Positions 19,001-28,990 of a stretch of DNA of 64,000 nucleotides are shown piece after piece; positions within the stretch are counted from its first letter, which is position 1, and every line of letters begins with the position of its first letter. The stretch is taken from contig NZ_JACABA010000002.1 in assembly GCF_013377015.1 (NCBI RefSeq), positions 434,001 to 498,000 of the forward strand, given 5' to 3'. A program made the position numbers and the translations under genes. This DNA comes from Rhodopseudomonas sp. (GTDB taxonomy: Bacteria; Pseudomonadota; Alphaproteobacteria; Rhizobiales; Xanthobacteraceae). The notes beneath the pieces were generated by a model. It ran no database searches. It was not told the DNA's origin and worked only from the letters and a program-made list of their open reading frames with translations.

Positions 19001-19243
19001 TTAGCGCTCGATGATCACGGTGCGATTGCGCCCGTGGCGGCGGCGATCGTAGTCCCGATCGCGGTCGCGACGAACGATCACCCGATCGCCTCGATAACCC
19101 CGGTCGCCACGATAGCCTCGATCGCGATAGCCATCACGCGCGCCGATACTGACGCCGTCGTCGCCGATGCGGACCTGGGCCGCAGCCGGAGCAGCGCTGC
19201 AAACCAGCGCCGCGAAAGCGACTAGAGCGAATTTCTTCAACAT
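19001..19243 (-). CDS. Small secreted Arg/Tyr/Gly-rich protein
   Basis: An 80-residue protein with a clear signal peptide (MLKKFALVAFAALVCSAAPAAAQ), followed by a short mature part made of YRDRGYRGDR-type repeats and ending RTVIIER. An AAAAGGA ribosome-binding site precedes the ATG at 19243. The mature part is very basic and likely unstructured in the periplasm. I do not recognise a family; small proteins of this composition are common in this bacterial group. Confidence 0.75.
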   Translation of the reverse strand: MLKKFALVAFAALVCSAAPAAAQVRIGDDGVSIGARDGYRDRGYRGDRGYRGDRVIVRRDRDRDYDRRRHGRNRTVIIER

Positions 19244-19362
19244 CGAAAGATCCTTTTCCGTGCATTTAGTTGCGCGGGACAATCCGGCCGATGCCGCAGA
19301 GTTCCATGGCGTTCGCGATATATCTCGCGGAGTGAGCAAATCTATACAGCCGGGCGCCTCGG

Positions 19363-20148
19363 TTACTTGCCCGCGTAGGACACGCCCATCCCGGCGCGGA
19401 CGTCGGCCTGGATGCCGTAGGGCGCGATCGGATAGCGCAGCCCGTTTTTCGCCAGCGCCTTCATGCCCACGATCGCCTTGGCGAGTTGCGCCGGCGACAG
19501 TGCCATCAGCATTTCCTCGTCGGGGACGCCGCCATAGCGGCGCTCGGCGAAGCACGGTAGCGACAGGCTTGGTTCGCCGGTCGCCAGCGCCCTGCCCCAG
19601 GAATCGGCGCAGGCGGTCTCTCCGACTACGCTCCAGTCGAACTTCTTGTAGCCGGTATATTGCAGGCCGTTGATCAGGATGATCATCTGCCCCGGCGTGG
19701 CGTAGACGAGACAGATGTCCGGCGGATCGAGCCGCCCACTCGACAACGGCGACACCGCCATCGCCTGATACTGGCCGAACGGCACTACGCTGAGCGCCTG
19801 CTGGCGCAAGGCGGCGTCCTCGGCGGTGCCGTGCCAGACCCCGACATAATTCGCGCCGGCCAGCCATTTGTCATCCTGCGGCGCGAGGCCAATGACCGCG
19901 CGGCACTGCGCGCCGACCAGATCGTCGGCGGTGATGCCGACGGTCCAGCCCAGCCGCGATGCCATGCTGACGATCTGGTCGGTGGTGTGGATCGCGGTCG
20001 GCCGCCTGATCTTCGGGATCGCTTCCATCTCGGCGATCGATGCGAACATCGTCATGCCGATCACGGTGGTCTTCAGCCGCAACAGCGCGTTGAGGTCGGC
20101 GACCATGGCCGAGAGGTCAAGCTGGTGGTGCGAGGCGGCTGGCTGCAT
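19363..20148 (-). CDS. DUF169 family protein
   Basis: A 261-residue protein with the DUF169 pattern: GYKKFDWSVVGETACADSWGRAL and the preceding DICLVYATPGQMIILINGLQYTG. ATG 20148 (MQPAASHHQLDL) is preferred because AAGGAAGCC stands in ribosome-binding position. No membrane segments are present. Function is unknown. The neighbouring same-strand SDR gene lies 81 bases upstream, and the two may form an operon. Confidence 0.82.
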   Translation of the reverse strand: MQPAASHHQLDLSAMVADLNALLRLKTTVIGMTMFASIAEMEAIPKIRRPTAIHTTDQIVSMASRLGWTVGITADDLVGAQCRAVIGLAPQDDKWLAGANYVGVWHGTAEDAALRQQALSVVPFGQYQAMAVSPLSSGRLDPPDICLVYATPGQMIILINGLQYTGYKKFDWSVVGETACADSWGRALATGEPSLSLPCFAERRYGGVPDEEMLMALSPAQLAKAIVGMKALAKNGLRYPIAPYGIQADVRAGMGVSYAGK

Positions 20149-20229
20149 GGCGTGGCTTCCTTGGCTGATTTGCTTCTTGATTGGTTTCTCGCCGCTCCGC
20201 GCATCGTGGGCGAACTCGCCGGGCAACGC

Positions 20230-21198
20230 TCAACCCAGCTTCCAGCCGACTTCGGCGGCGAAGCTCTGATAGAAGCTCGTGTCATAGGCCTGCTCCGGCG
20301 TGGCGCGGACCAACTCGTCGAGGCGGTGGGCATCGTCGCCGACCAGGATGCGCCAACGCTCGGTCTTGACGCCGTCGAGGATGATCCGCGCCGCCGCGGC
20401 CGCAGTGGTCGGCGCCTCTTCGAGGAAGCTGCGCGCCCGCTCCCGCGCCATCGCCTGGATATCGTCGTCGGTCATCGGCGAGGTATCGATGCCGCCGGCG
20501 TCGAGCCGCCTGCGCGCGCCGGCGATCTCCTCCGGGCTGAGACTGTCGGTGTCGATGCCGTTCTGGATCTTGCGGGAATTCGAGACAATCGCGGTGCCGA
20601 TATGTCCCGGCATCACCACCGAACATTTGATGTGCGGCGCGTTCAGCCGCAGGTCGCACATCAGCGCTTCGGAAAATCCCTTCACGGCGAATTTCGCGGC
20701 GCTGTAGGCGGTGTGTGGGGTGTTCGGCCCGATCGATGCCCAGAAGCCGTTGACGCTCGAGGTGTTGACGATGTGGCCCTCGTCGGCCTGCAGCAGCATC
20801 GGCAGGAACAGCCTTGTGCCGAGATAGACCCCGCCCCAGCAGATGTTGAAAGTCTTCTCCCATTGTTCGCGGCTGTTGGTGAACATGCTGCCGCCGCCGC
20901 CGATCCCGGCATTGTTGAACAACAGATGGATCTTGTCGGTCTCCTGCTGCTCGGCGACCTCGTCGCGAAACCGCCGCATCTGCTCCTCGTCGGAGACGTC
21001 GGCAAGATGGGTGGTGATGCGCAGCCCCTGCGGCAGCCGCTCGACTTCGCAGAGCCGTTTTGTCTCGGCCATCGCCGTGGCGGAGACGTCGCAGATCGCG
21101 ACATTACAGCCTTCGGCAACGAGCTGGCGCGCGAGTTCGCGGCCCATGCCGGTGCCGCCTCCGGTGATGACAGCGATCCTGTCGGCAAAATCCCTCAT
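20230..21198 (-). CDS. Short-chain dehydrogenase/reductase
   Basis: Cytosolic NAD(P)-dependent oxidoreductase of 322 residues from ATG 21198. The Rossmann start AVITGGGTGMGRELARQL, NNAGIGG, the catalytic serine region HIVNTSSVNG and YSAAKFAVKG are all intact. The C-terminal 90 residues are longer than in a minimal SDR and include a DDDIQAMARERARSFLEEAP helix. Substrate is unknown. An acidic residue at the end of the second strand (AICDVS) favours NAD. Confidence 0.9.
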   Translation of the reverse strand: MRDFADRIAVITGGGTGMGRELARQLVAEGCNVAICDVSATAMAETKRLCEVERLPQGLRITTHLADVSDEEQMRRFRDEVAEQQETDKIHLLFNNAGIGGGGSMFTNSREQWEKTFNICWGGVYLGTRLFLPMLLQADEGHIVNTSSVNGFWASIGPNTPHTAYSAAKFAVKGFSEALMCDLRLNAPHIKCSVVMPGHIGTAIVSNSRKIQNGIDTDSLSPEEIAGARRRLDAGGIDTSPMTDDDIQAMARERARSFLEEAPTTAAAAARIILDGVKTERWRILVGDDAHRLDELVRATPEQAYDTSFYQSFAAEVGWKLG

Positions 21199-21452
21199 GA
21201 GACGGTCGCAGTCCTTCCCGGGTTGGTGTTCTTGGTCGTGCCGGACGGTTCGAGCCCCCCGTTGCGGCGACCATAGCCCGCGATTCCCGGCCAAGCGAGT
21301 CCGTCGCAACAGCCCCCTTTGACCACGCCGAACTCGACATTCCGGCTCGCGGACATTGGTCGTCAGGTGCGACCCGGACAGCGGACGATCTTCCGCGCCA
21401 GCTGGAATCGGCCTATCTTTGTATAACATTCTGGACAACCGAGGAGCATGCG

Positions 21453-21770
21453 ATGCTTGCAGCAACCCTTCAGACCGCGGCGTTTCTGTTCCTGCTGTTG
21501 ATTGTGATGATGGTGTTTTCGGTGTTCGTCGCGTTCATGGCGCCGCCGGTGTCGAAATCGCCGGCGCTGAGCTTCACCTCGGTGTTGCTGTATTTCGCCG
21601 CCGAGCTCGCCGCGCTGATCTGCGCGGTGTGGATCGTGGTCGAGATCAGCGGCTTCGACCTACTGCCGATCCTGATCGCACTGGCGGTGGCCGCAGTGGT
21701 GTTCATGCCGCAGCTGGTGGCGAAGATCCCGGTCCCCGCGGCGGTGACCGGAATGCTCGGTAAAAAGTAG
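21453..21770 (+). CDS. Small membrane protein of unknown function
   Basis: A 105-residue protein with three predicted membrane helices (about 8-30, 42-65 and 70-90) joined by short loops. ATG 21453 follows GAGGAGC at a sound distance, which supports translation. Codon use looks like that of the neighbours. I do not recognise the family. It stands convergent to the membrane-protein gene at 21813. Confidence 0.65.
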   Translation: MLAATLQTAAFLFLLLIVMMVFSVFVAFMAPPVSKSPALSFTSVLLYFAAELAALICAVWIVVEISGFDLLPILIALAVAAVVFMPQLVAKIPVPAAVTGMLGKK

Positions 21771-21812
21771 CGCCAGGGACGAGGGGATTCGGTCGGGTCG
21801 CGAACGCCGCGG

Positions 21813-22247
21813 TTAGGCGCGTCGGCGTGCGATTACGCCGGCGACGATCTGCATGGTGACGCCGACCAGCCAGCCCAGCAGGATGATCGCCGTCCAGAAC
21901 AGATGCGGGTTGGTTCGCAGCACCACAACGCTGACCGAGACGAACGCCGTCAGCGAAGCGAGAAAGGTGCCGACCGCGCTGAGAAATTCCGCCGCGTCGA
22001 TCTTGCCGCGCGGGGCGCCGGCGGCGAGCCCGCTCTCCGGCGGATGAAAGGTAAGCCGCGGAATGTCGATCCCCAGATAGAAACCGATCGCGCCGGCGAC
22101 CATCATGGTGAGCAAAAACCCCACCGAGGTCAGCAACGCGATGCTGGATCCGACATGGGCGCCGACGAACATGCCGCTCGCCGCGCCGGCCATCGACAGG
22201 CCGCTGCGCTCCAAGATGTGGGCAGCTTTTCTGACACGGAATCGCAT
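21813..22247 (-). CDS. Membrane protein of unknown function
   Basis: A 144-residue protein with two N-terminal helices (GAASGMFVGAHVGSSIALLTSVGFLLTMMVAGAIGFYLG region), a soluble loop (about 65-88) and two C-terminal helices ending in VIARRRA. A glycine-rich first helix pair is the most conserved-looking part. No family is recognised and no operon partner is obvious. Confidence 0.65.
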   Translation of the reverse strand: MRFRVRKAAHILERSGLSMAGAASGMFVGAHVGSSIALLTSVGFLLTMMVAGAIGFYLGIDIPRLTFHPPESGLAAGAPRGKIDAAEFLSAVGTFLASLTAFVSVSVVVLRTNPHLFWTAIILLGWLVGVTMQIVAGVIARRRA

Positions 22248-22559
22248 GGGGGTGACTCACCTTCGTGAAGCCACCAAAGCTAGGACTTTTTTGTCCAATT
22301 AGGAAGCAAACCCTGCGGGCGGCGACCGAAACTTGTGGCGTCGGCTGATGGCGTTCGCTGATGGACTGTTTTTGGTGCCCGTCGTCAGCGAGCGCCACGG
22401 ATTGATCCTTGCCGGGAGAAAAGCAACTGAGAACGCGTCACAGTTTTCCGCTCAGGATGCTCGATCGACGACGCGACGGAGCCGGGATTGGCAATGGCCG
22501 AGGGTCGCAATCACCCCAACAGGATCAAAACCACGGTGAGGAAAGGCAACGGCTTAAAT
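22248..22559. other. 312-bp stretch without a visible gene
   Basis: Short frames here lack ribosome-binding sites and typical codon use. I see no strong hairpin with a T tract. It may hold the 3' trailer of the tRNA transcript and the promoter for the gene ending at 21813. Confidence 0.4.
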
Positions 22560-22637
22560 TGGTCGGAGCGAGAGGATTTGAACCTCCGACCCCTAGTCTC
22601 CCAGACTAGTGCGCTAACCGGGCTGCGCCACGCTCCG
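22560..22637 (-). tRNA. tRNA-Pro (GGG)
   Basis: On the minus strand the acceptor arm CGGAGCG pairs with CGCTCCG. The anticodon arm CTAGT-CTGGGAG-ACTAG gives anticodon GGG (codon CCC), and the T arm carries GGTTCAAATCC. CCA is encoded at 22560-22562. Confidence 0.96.
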
Positions 22638-22769
22638 ATGCCGTTCCTGTAGCTTCGTTCGGCCCGGGGCGCAAGAAGCCGATAGGTCCTGAATAGGCTC
22701 TGAAGGGGCGCCGGGCCGACTTTTGCCGCCGCGAGACCCGCCGATGCGGCAGCGAGGCACCAGGCGCCG

Positions 22770-23357
22770 TCAGCCCTCTTTCATGGCGCTGTCGAGCATC
22801 TGCCGGCAGGCCACCAGATCGTCCAGCACGCCGCGCAGCCAGACTACGTCGAACGGGTGCGCCGAACTCTCGACGCCCGGGATCACGTCGTTGTCGCGAT
22901 CGGCCGCGGCCGACTCCACCTCCGCCCCGAATCCCGGCTCGCGCAGCGCGGCGTGAATGTCGAGCCCCCCATCTTCGCCATCGTAATCGTCGTCGTCGAT
23001 GTCGATGCCCGGCGCGAGATCGTGTTCTTTTTCGGAGACGCTGCGTCCAATCGCTTCTTCCACCGCGCCGAAGGTGGCGGTTGCCGAGCCGTCGGCAAGC
23101 CGCTGCACCGACTTGATGCCGTGCTCCTTGAGAATGCGCTGGACGCCGCGGATGGTGTAGCCCTCGCCGTACAGCAGCCGGCGAATGCCCTTCAACAGAT
23201 CGACGTCGTCGGGGCGATAATAGCGGCGGCCGCCGCTGCGCTTCATCGGCTTGATCTGGGTAAAGCGGGTTTCCCAGAATCTCAGGACATGCTGAGGGAT
23301 GTCGAGTTCGTCGGCGACTTCGCTGATGGTTCGGAATGCATCCGGCGCTTTGTCCAA
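22770..23357 (-). CDS. MerR-family transcriptional regulator
   Basis: A 195-residue DNA-binding protein. The N-terminal MerR winged helix is clear ([26 protein letters not shown] and [32 protein letters not shown]). The rest is an acidic linker and a short helical tail without a known ligand-binding domain or cysteine sensor. It lies 14 bases after ihfA in the plsX-fabH-ihfA-merR order conserved in alphaproteobacteria. Its target genes are unknown. Confidence 0.9.
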   Translation of the reverse strand: MDKAPDAFRTISEVADELDIPQHVLRFWETRFTQIKPMKRSGGRRYYRPDDVDLLKGIRRLLYGEGYTIRGVQRILKEHGIKSVQRLADGSATATFGAVEEAIGRSVSEKEHDLAPGIDIDDDDYDGEDGGLDIHAALREPGFGAEVESAAADRDNDVIPGVESSAHPFDVVWLRGVLDDLVACRQMLDSAMKEG

Positions 23358-23371
23358 ATGCGTGCTCCTCG

Positions 23372-23701
23372 TCAGTTGCCGGTGGCTTCCGGCTTGCCGG
23401 AGCCGTTAGCGTTGATCCTTTGTTTCAGGATCGCCGACGGCTTGAACACCATGACGCGCCGCGGCGAGATCGGCACCTCGGTGCCGGTCTTCGGATTGCG
23501 GCCGATTCGCTGGCCCTTCTTGCGCACCATGAACGATCCGAACGAAGACAATTTCACGGTCTCGCCCTTTTCCAGGCAATCGGTGATTTCCTTCAGGACC
23601 AATTCTACAAAGGCCGACGACTCCGTACGCGACAGCCCCACCTTTTGGTAGACCGCTTCGCACAGATCGACGCGTGTAACTGTCTTCCCGGTTCCGGTCA
23701 T
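23372..23701 (-). CDS. ihfA: Integration host factor subunit alpha
   Basis: Architectural DNA-bending protein of 109 residues that pairs with IhfB. The start is [22 protein letters not shown]; the DNA-clasping beta arm reads [27 protein letters not shown], including the intercalating proline motif RNPKTG. The C-terminal tail [13 protein letters not shown] is longer than in enterobacteria, as usual in this group. Confidence 0.95.
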   Translation of the reverse strand: MTGTGKTVTRVDLCEAVYQKVGLSRTESSAFVELVLKEITDCLEKGETVKLSSFGSFMVRKKGQRIGRNPKTGTEVPISPRRVMVFKPSAILKQRINANGSGKPEATGN

Positions 23702-23829
23702 CGCCTGCCCCGCTCACGGCGAAAAAATTGAGTGCTGAAATTATGAGTTAAACGATCAGCGGTCAACAGCGCCAGTTCCAAGACTAGCATGGAACTCAAT
23801 GGAAATGCTGAAATATTTAAGCAGTTCGC

Positions 23830-24807
23830 TTACCAGCGCAGCAACGCCGAGCCCCAGGTGAAGCCGCCGCCCATCGCCTCCAGCAGCACCAGATTGCCCT
23901 TCTTGATGCGGCCATCGGCGACCGCAGCTGCGAGCGCCAGCGGAATCGAGGCCGCCGAGGTGTTGCCGTGACGATCGACCGTCATCACCACTTTTTGCGG
24001 TGCAATATGAAGCTTGTGCGCGGACGCGTCGATGATCCGCTTGTTGGCCTGGTGCGGCACGAACCAATCGACCTGCTCGGCGTTGGTGCCGCTGGCCTCG
24101 AACGCATCGACGATCACCCCGGTGATCATGCCGACGGCGTGCTTGAACACTTCGCGACCTTCCATCCGCAGATGGCCGACCGTCTGGGTCGAGGACGGGC
24201 CGCCGTCGACGTAGAGTTTCGATTTATGGCGCCCGTCGGAGCGCAGATGCGTGGTCAGCACGCCGCGGTCGGCGCTGGTGCCCCAGCCTTCCTGCGCCTC
24301 CAGCACGATCGCGCCGGCGCCGTCGCCGAACAGCACGCAGGTGCCGCGATCATTCCAATCGAGAATCCGCGAGAACGTTTCCGCGCCGATCACCAGCGCA
24401 CGCTTAAAGGAACCGCCGCGCAAGAAATTGTCGGCGGTGGCGACCGCGAACACGAAGCCCGAACACACCGCCTGCAGGTCGAAGGCGGCGCCGTGGTTGA
24501 TGCCGAGCGCGGCCTGCACCGCCACCGCAGTGGCGGGGAATGTATTGTCGGGCGTCGAGGTCGCCAGCACGATCAGGTCGATCTGCTGGGCGTCGATCCC
24601 AGCGTCCGCGAGTGCGGCCTTGGCCGCGTGGATTGCCAGATGCGAGGTGAACTCGCCCTCTGCGGCGATGTGGCGTTCCCTGATCCCGGTGCGCTGGACG
24701 ATCCACTCGTCGGACGTATCCACCTTGGCTGCCAGTTCGGCGTTGGTCAGAATCCGCTCCGGCAGATAACCGCCGCAGCCAAGCACCACCGAACGTATTG
24801 CAGTCAC
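23830..24807 (-). CDS. fabH: Beta-ketoacyl-ACP synthase III
   Basis: Initiates type II fatty-acid synthesis by condensing acetyl-CoA with malonyl-ACP. The 325-residue enzyme has the catalytic Cys-115 in AVCSGFVF, the histidine in [11 protein letters not shown] and the asparagine in [13 protein letters not shown]. Its ATG overlaps the plsX stop by four bases, giving translational coupling in the phospholipid/fatty-acid cluster. Confidence 0.96.
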   Translation of the reverse strand: MTAIRSVVLGCGGYLPERILTNAELAAKVDTSDEWIVQRTGIRERHIAAEGEFTSHLAIHAAKAALADAGIDAQQIDLIVLATSTPDNTFPATAVAVQAALGINHGAAFDLQAVCSGFVFAVATADNFLRGGSFKRALVIGAETFSRILDWNDRGTCVLFGDGAGAIVLEAQEGWGTSADRGVLTTHLRSDGRHKSKLYVDGGPSSTQTVGHLRMEGREVFKHAVGMITGVIVDAFEASGTNAEQVDWFVPHQANKRIIDASAHKLHIAPQKVVMTVDRHGNTSAASIPLALAAAVADGRIKKGNLVLLEAMGGGFTWGSALLRW

Positions 24808-25865
24808 GAGATAGCCTCCTGAGCGGTCTTCGCCTGAGCCAGTGCGCCGCCGTCACGATTGAGCGTTTGATTGATCTTGGTCAGGAGATCGTAGCGAACC
24901 ATCTCATAGCCAACATCGACCGCATAGGCAAAGCCGTCGGCATTGGTTCCGCCGTGGCTCTTGACCACGATGCCGTTGAGGCCGAGGAAAACCCCGCCAT
25001 TCGACTTGTTGGGGTCCATCTTCTCGCGCAGCGCCCGGAACGCCCCGCGAGCGAACAGATAGCCGATCTTGGACATCAGCGTGCTGGACATCGCGCTGCG
25101 CAGGTACTCGGTAATCTGGCGCGCAGTTCCTTCGGCCGCCTTCAGCGCAATATTGCCGCTGAAGCCCTCGGAGACGATGACGTCCGCGGCGCCCTTGCCG
25201 ATGCCATCGCCCTCGACGAAGCCGATGAACTCGAACTGCGGCGACTGCATCGCCCGCAGCAATTCGGCAGCCTCGCGGATTTCCTCGCCGCCCTTGATCT
25301 CCTCGGTGCCGATGTTGAGCAGACCCACGGTCGGCCGTTCCAGGTCGAACAGCACGCTCGCCGTCGCGGCGCCCATGACTGCCAGCGCCTTGAGGTGCTG
25401 GGCGTCGCCGCCGATCGAGGCGCCGAGGTCGAGCACGATGGAATCGCCGCGGATGGTCGGCCAGATCGCCGCGATCGCCGGCCGGTCGATCCCCGGCAGC
25501 ATCCGCAGGCAGAACCGCGCCATCGCCATCAGCGCCCCGGTGTTGCCGGCCGACACCGCGACGTCGGCCTCGCCCTTCTTCACCGCCTCGATCGCCAGCC
25601 ACATCGACGAAGTCTTACGGCCGCGACGCAGCGCCTGGCTCGGCTTGTCGTTCATGCTCACCGAGACGTCGGTATGGATGACGCGCGACACTTTTTTCAG
25701 CGCCGGATGCAGATCGAGCTGCTTGTTGATCAAAGCGCTGTCGCCGAACAGCAGGAATTCGGAGTCCGGGTGACGCGTCAGCGAGATCGCCGCACCGGGA
25801 ACGACGACCGAAGCCCCAAAATCGCCCCCCATGGCGTCAAGCGCTATTCGAACCTTCTGAGCCAT
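24804..25865 (-). CDS. plsX: Phosphate acyltransferase PlsX
   Basis: Makes acyl-phosphate from acyl-ACP for phosphatidic-acid synthesis at the membrane surface. The 353-residue product has [19 protein letters not shown] at the start, [12 protein letters not shown] and the C-terminal [23 protein letters not shown]. It heads the plsX-fabH-ihfA-merR run. The gap 25866-26121 before it holds no rpmF gene, which in many other bacteria sits next to plsX. Confidence 0.96.
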   Translation of the reverse strand: MAQKVRIALDAMGGDFGASVVVPGAAISLTRHPDSEFLLFGDSALINKQLDLHPALKKVSRVIHTDVSVSMNDKPSQALRRGRKTSSMWLAIEAVKKGEADVAVSAGNTGALMAMARFCLRMLPGIDRPAIAAIWPTIRGDSIVLDLGASIGGDAQHLKALAVMGAATASVLFDLERPTVGLLNIGTEEIKGGEEIREAAELLRAMQSPQFEFIGFVEGDGIGKGAADVIVSEGFSGNIALKAAEGTARQITEYLRSAMSSTLMSKIGYLFARGAFRALREKMDPNKSNGGVFLGLNGIVVKSHGGTNADGFAYAVDVGYEMVRYDLLTKINQTLNRDGGALAQAKTAQEAIS

Positions 25866-26121
25866 GGACGTTCCGGAAACCTGATGTGTTGCGGCCGTGA
25901 AGCGCTCGGCCGCGGACTAAAAATCGGCCCCGTCGAGGCGATCGACGAGGTGCAGCGCTGTACCCCGTTCGGGCGGGACAATAGCGTTTCCCGGCTCCGA
26001 TACAACATCTTGACCCGGCAGATTTAAGTCGGAGATGCCGGTTGTTCGGCACCGGCCGATCGTCGATTCCGTTGAATTCTGTGGGGTTTGAACGAGACCG
26101 GTAATTTTCCACCGGAGCGGA

Positions 26122-26706
26122 TCAATCGCCCTTCGATTTCCGCGAACGGGACGGTTTCGGCGGCGTCTTGAGCGCCTTCAATGCCGCGAACGGATGCTCG
26201 TCGGGGTTGACCGGTTCGACAATCGGCTCGAACACCGCGTCAGGTTTGCGCGGATAGGGATCGAGTCCCAGAAACAGCGCGTCTGTCGCCAGCCGGCCGA
26301 TGTCGATGATGCCTTTCACGATCGGCTCCGGCGGATCGGCGGTCTCGGCCTCGCTGCCGTCATCGATCGACTCGGCCAGTTCGCGAATCTGCGACGCCGG
26401 GGCAAAAATCAAATCGATTGCCTCGTCGACCTCGTTTTCAACCGGATCGAGCGTGACCACGCAGGTCTGACACACCCGGGCCTTGACCCCGCCCTGCACC
26501 CGCACCCGGCCCTCGCCGACCGGCGTCAGGTCCAGCGTGGCTTTGGCCGCCATCACCTTCTGCAGGCCGCCGAGCGCCGCCATGGCGTCGCGTTCGCCGG
26601 GGCCGGCCTCGATCTCGCGATGCAGCCCGGTCTCGGGAATCTGCATCACCGTGACCGCCACGCTCCAGGGATTATCCGCATCCGTCATTGGGCTCGCTCT
26701 GTTCAT
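26122..26706 (-). CDS. DUF177 (YceD-like) protein
   Basis: Soluble 194-residue protein of the YceD/DUF177 family, linked in other bacteria to 23S rRNA processing and L32 expression. The cysteine pair RVCQTCVVTLDPVENEVDE is the family core, and the tail PSRSRKSKGD is basic. The ATG at 26706 shares a base with the stop of the bc1-chaperone gene (TGATG), so translational coupling supports this start over the ATG six codons later. Confidence 0.88.
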   Translation of the reverse strand: MNRASPMTDADNPWSVAVTVMQIPETGLHREIEAGPGERDAMAALGGLQKVMAAKATLDLTPVGEGRVRVQGGVKARVCQTCVVTLDPVENEVDEAIDLIFAPASQIRELAESIDDGSEAETADPPEPIVKGIIDIGRLATDALFLGLDPYPRKPDAVFEPIVEPVNPDEHPFAALKALKTPPKPSRSRKSKGD

Positions 26707-27245
26707 CAGACTACCACAGGCTGCTGAAAGCCGAACGACCCGGTGCGGAGATGCGCCCGGTCGACCTGTTCCAGCGCCGCAACCGACCGTACAACATAGG
26801 TCGCGAGCCGCTGCGCCTGTTCAAACCCGGAGCCGTTCAGCACATTCTTGTTCAGCGCCTTGATCAACTCGTCCTGGCCCGCCGCGATCGCCTGATCATA
26901 GGCCGCGGCGCGGCCATAAAAAGCTTCGCCGAACGCCTGCATCCGCTTCGGCACGGTCAGGTCGCCGACCCCCAATTCGCGCAGATTGGCGTCCAGATCG
27001 CTGCAGAAATAGTCGAACAGCGCCTGGGCGAACGGTTTGTTGTCCGGGATCGCCCGGATTCGCCGCAACACCATCCACAAATGCAGCACGATCATCTCGA
27101 AACGGCCGTTAACCGTGTCCGCCACGCCGAGGTCTTGATAAAACGTCGGTTCTCGCGCTTGCGCCACGATCATGCCATAGATGGTCTCGATGGTGCCGCG
27201 CGATGGCGTCCGGGGCTTACTGAAGCGATTGAACGGCCAAAACAT
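26706..27245 (-). CDS. Ubiquinol-cytochrome c chaperone (CBP3-like)
   Basis: A 179-residue helical protein of the CBP3/UQCC1 family, which helps cytochrome b assemble into complex III. Diagnostic parts are the GMIVAQAREPTFYQDLGVADTVNGRFEMIVLHLWMVLRR region and FDYFCSDLDANLRELGVGDLTVPKRM. ATG 27245 begins with MFWPFNRF. It is divergent from bamE and coupled to the DUF177 gene. Confidence 0.9.
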   Translation of the reverse strand: MFWPFNRFSKPRTPSRGTIETIYGMIVAQAREPTFYQDLGVADTVNGRFEMIVLHLWMVLRRIRAIPDNKPFAQALFDYFCSDLDANLRELGVGDLTVPKRMQAFGEAFYGRAAAYDQAIAAGQDELIKALNKNVLNGSGFEQAQRLATYVVRSVAALEQVDRAHLRTGSFGFQQPVVV

Positions 27246-27352
27246 TGTGGGTTCCAGAAGCGAGCCCATGCGGGCCGCGAAGATTGCAATCCGAACTGCT
27301 GCCCGGTACGTCAACGCCTTGCGCGATGCAAGGGGATAGGGCCTGCTCCCGT

Positions 27353-27838
27353 ATGAGTATTTCGAACCAACATGGCGAACGCGGTAACCGGACGCGCGCT
27401 CGAGTCGCAATTTGGCGCAAGCTCGGGCCAGCCCTCGCCGTGGCGCTGCTGTTCGCCGGCATGAGCGGCTGCACCTCAGAGAGCTTCCAGAAGGGCTACA
27501 TTCTACCCAATGGCGCGCTCGAGCAAATCCCGATCGGCGCCAGCCAGGACCAGGTGCTGATCGTGATGGGAACGCCGTCGACGGTGGCCACCCTGAGCGG
27601 CGAGGTGTTCTATTACATTTCACAGCGCGCCGAGCGCCCGGTGGCGTTCATGCCGCAGAAGGTGACCGACCAGCGGGTAATCGCGATCTATTTCGACCAG
27701 AACCGTCTGGTCCGGCGAATCGCCAATTACGGCCTGCAGGACGGCAAGATTTTCGACTTCATTAGCCGCACCACACCGACCAGCGGCCAGGAAATGAGCT
27801 ACCTCACCCCGCTTTTCAAGCTGCTCAGCTTCCACTAG
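27353..27838 (+). CDS. bamE: Outer membrane assembly lipoprotein BamE (SmpA/OmlA)
   Basis: Lipoprotein of the BAM complex that folds outer-membrane beta-barrels. From ATG 27353 the 161-residue precursor has a basic start, a hydrophobic helix and the lipobox MSGC. The OmlA fold follows: GASQDQVLIVMGTPS, FYYISQR and IAIYFDQNRLVRRIANYGLQDGKIFDFI. It is longer at the C-terminus than the enterobacterial form, as expected in Rhizobiales. Confidence 0.93.
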   Translation: MSISNQHGERGNRTRARVAIWRKLGPALAVALLFAGMSGCTSESFQKGYILPNGALEQIPIGASQDQVLIVMGTPSTVATLSGEVFYYISQRAERPVAFMPQKVTDQRVIAIYFDQNRLVRRIANYGLQDGKIFDFISRTTPTSGQEMSYLTPLFKLLSFH

Positions 27839-27904
27839 CATTTGCCAATCATAGGCAAATAGCCGGGTTCGGATCGCGCCCGTCCACGGCGCCGGAGCGG
27901 TGTC

Positions 27905-28717
27905 ATGGCGGCCGGGTTTCGACTGGACAGCTACCTAGAACGGATCGGCTTTCAAGGAACGCTCCGATCGGATCTGACGACGCTGGCCGCGCTCCATGCG
28001 GCTCACGTCGATGCGATCCCGTTCGAAAACTTCGATCCGCTGCTGCGCCGGCCGGTTGATCTCGATCTCGCCTCGGTCCAGCGAAAGCTCGTCGATAGCC
28101 GGCGCGGCGGATATTGCTTTGAACAGAATGCACTGTTCAGGGCTGCGCTCGAGGCGGTCGGCTTCAGGGTGACCGGCCTCAGCGGACGCGTGCGGTGGAT
28201 GTCGCCGCCCGAGGCGCCGCTCGGTCCGCGCGTGCACATGTTGCTCAAGGTCGATCTGGACGATGGATCCTACCTCGCCGATGTCGGCTTCGGCGCTCGG
28301 CTGCTCGACACACCGCTGCAATTTGCGACCGACGTCGAGCAAAGCAGCGCGATGGGCACTTACCGGCTCAGTGCAGCCGATGGCCTGTACGCGCTGAGCG
28401 CAAGGCAGCCCGACGACTGGCGTGAGATGTACGTCTTCAACCTGGAGCCGCAATTCCCTTCGGACTACGAGCTTGGCAACTGGTTCACCTCGACCAGTCC
28501 GGCGGCGCCGTTTCTCAGCAATCTGATCGTCGAACGGCTGAGCCGCGACACCCGTTACAAGCTGGTCAATCGCAGGTTCATCACCGAGGCGCGCGACGGT
28601 CGGGTCGTCGATGAACGAGCGATCACCGATGCCGCAGAATTGCATCGGCTGCTCGATGAGACCTTCCGCATCACGCCGCCGGCGCCGATCGAGCAAATCT
28701 TTCAAAACCTGAATTGA
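27905..28717 (+). CDS. nat: Arylamine N-acetyltransferase
   Basis: Cytosolic enzyme that transfers acetyl from acetyl-CoA to arylamines or hydrazines. All three catalytic residues are in place: Cys-71 in RRGGYCFEQN, His-111 in GPRVHMLLKV and Asp-126 in YLADVGFGA. Length (270 residues) matches the family. The natural substrate in soil bacteria is unsettled. Confidence 0.94.
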   Translation: MAAGFRLDSYLERIGFQGTLRSDLTTLAALHAAHVDAIPFENFDPLLRRPVDLDLASVQRKLVDSRRGGYCFEQNALFRAALEAVGFRVTGLSGRVRWMSPPEAPLGPRVHMLLKVDLDDGSYLADVGFGARLLDTPLQFATDVEQSSAMGTYRLSAADGLYALSARQPDDWREMYVFNLEPQFPSDYELGNWFTSTSPAAPFLSNLIVERLSRDTRYKLVNRRFITEARDGRVVDERAITDAAELHRLLDETFRITPPAPIEQIFQNLN

Positions 28718-28795
28718 GTGGCGAATCGAACCTGCTTGCGAGGTGTCGAGCCACCAGGAAGGCCTGCAGATGGAGGTGAAGTCCGTCACCTCCGG

Positions 28796-28990
28796 CTAAT
28801 GCGGCGTGGCCTTGAACCAGTTCCAGGCCAGCAGCACCGCCGCTGACAGCGCAATCGCGATCAGCATTCCCGGCTGAACCGGGTTCGCGCGTCCGGAGCC
28901 CCTTTGGATGCCGCCGCAGCACGGACAGGTCGTCACGCCCATCGGGATGGTGCTTCCGCACCAATTGCAGTTGGTGGTGTCGAACTCCAT
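28796..28990 (-). CDS. Zinc-ribbon plus single membrane helix protein
   Basis: A 64-residue protein in which two cysteine pairs (CNWC and CPCC) form a zinc ribbon at residues 8-25, followed by one membrane helix (MLIAIALSAAVLLAWNWF). The ribbon probably faces the cytosol. Function unknown; the architecture suggests membrane tethering of a small metal-binding or nucleic-acid-binding knuckle. Confidence 0.7.
   Translation of the reverse strand: MEFDTTNCNWCGSTIPMGVTTCPCCGGIQRGSGRANPVQPGMLIAIALSAAVLLAWNWFKATPH

Noticed and set aside
22409-22609. Frame ending in GARGFEPPTPSLPD
   Set aside because: It reads antisense through the tRNA-Pro gene; this is a well-known false protein.
22560-22637. tRNA-Pro as an integration site
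   Set aside because: No integrase gene and no repeat of the tRNA 3' end are seen in the window.
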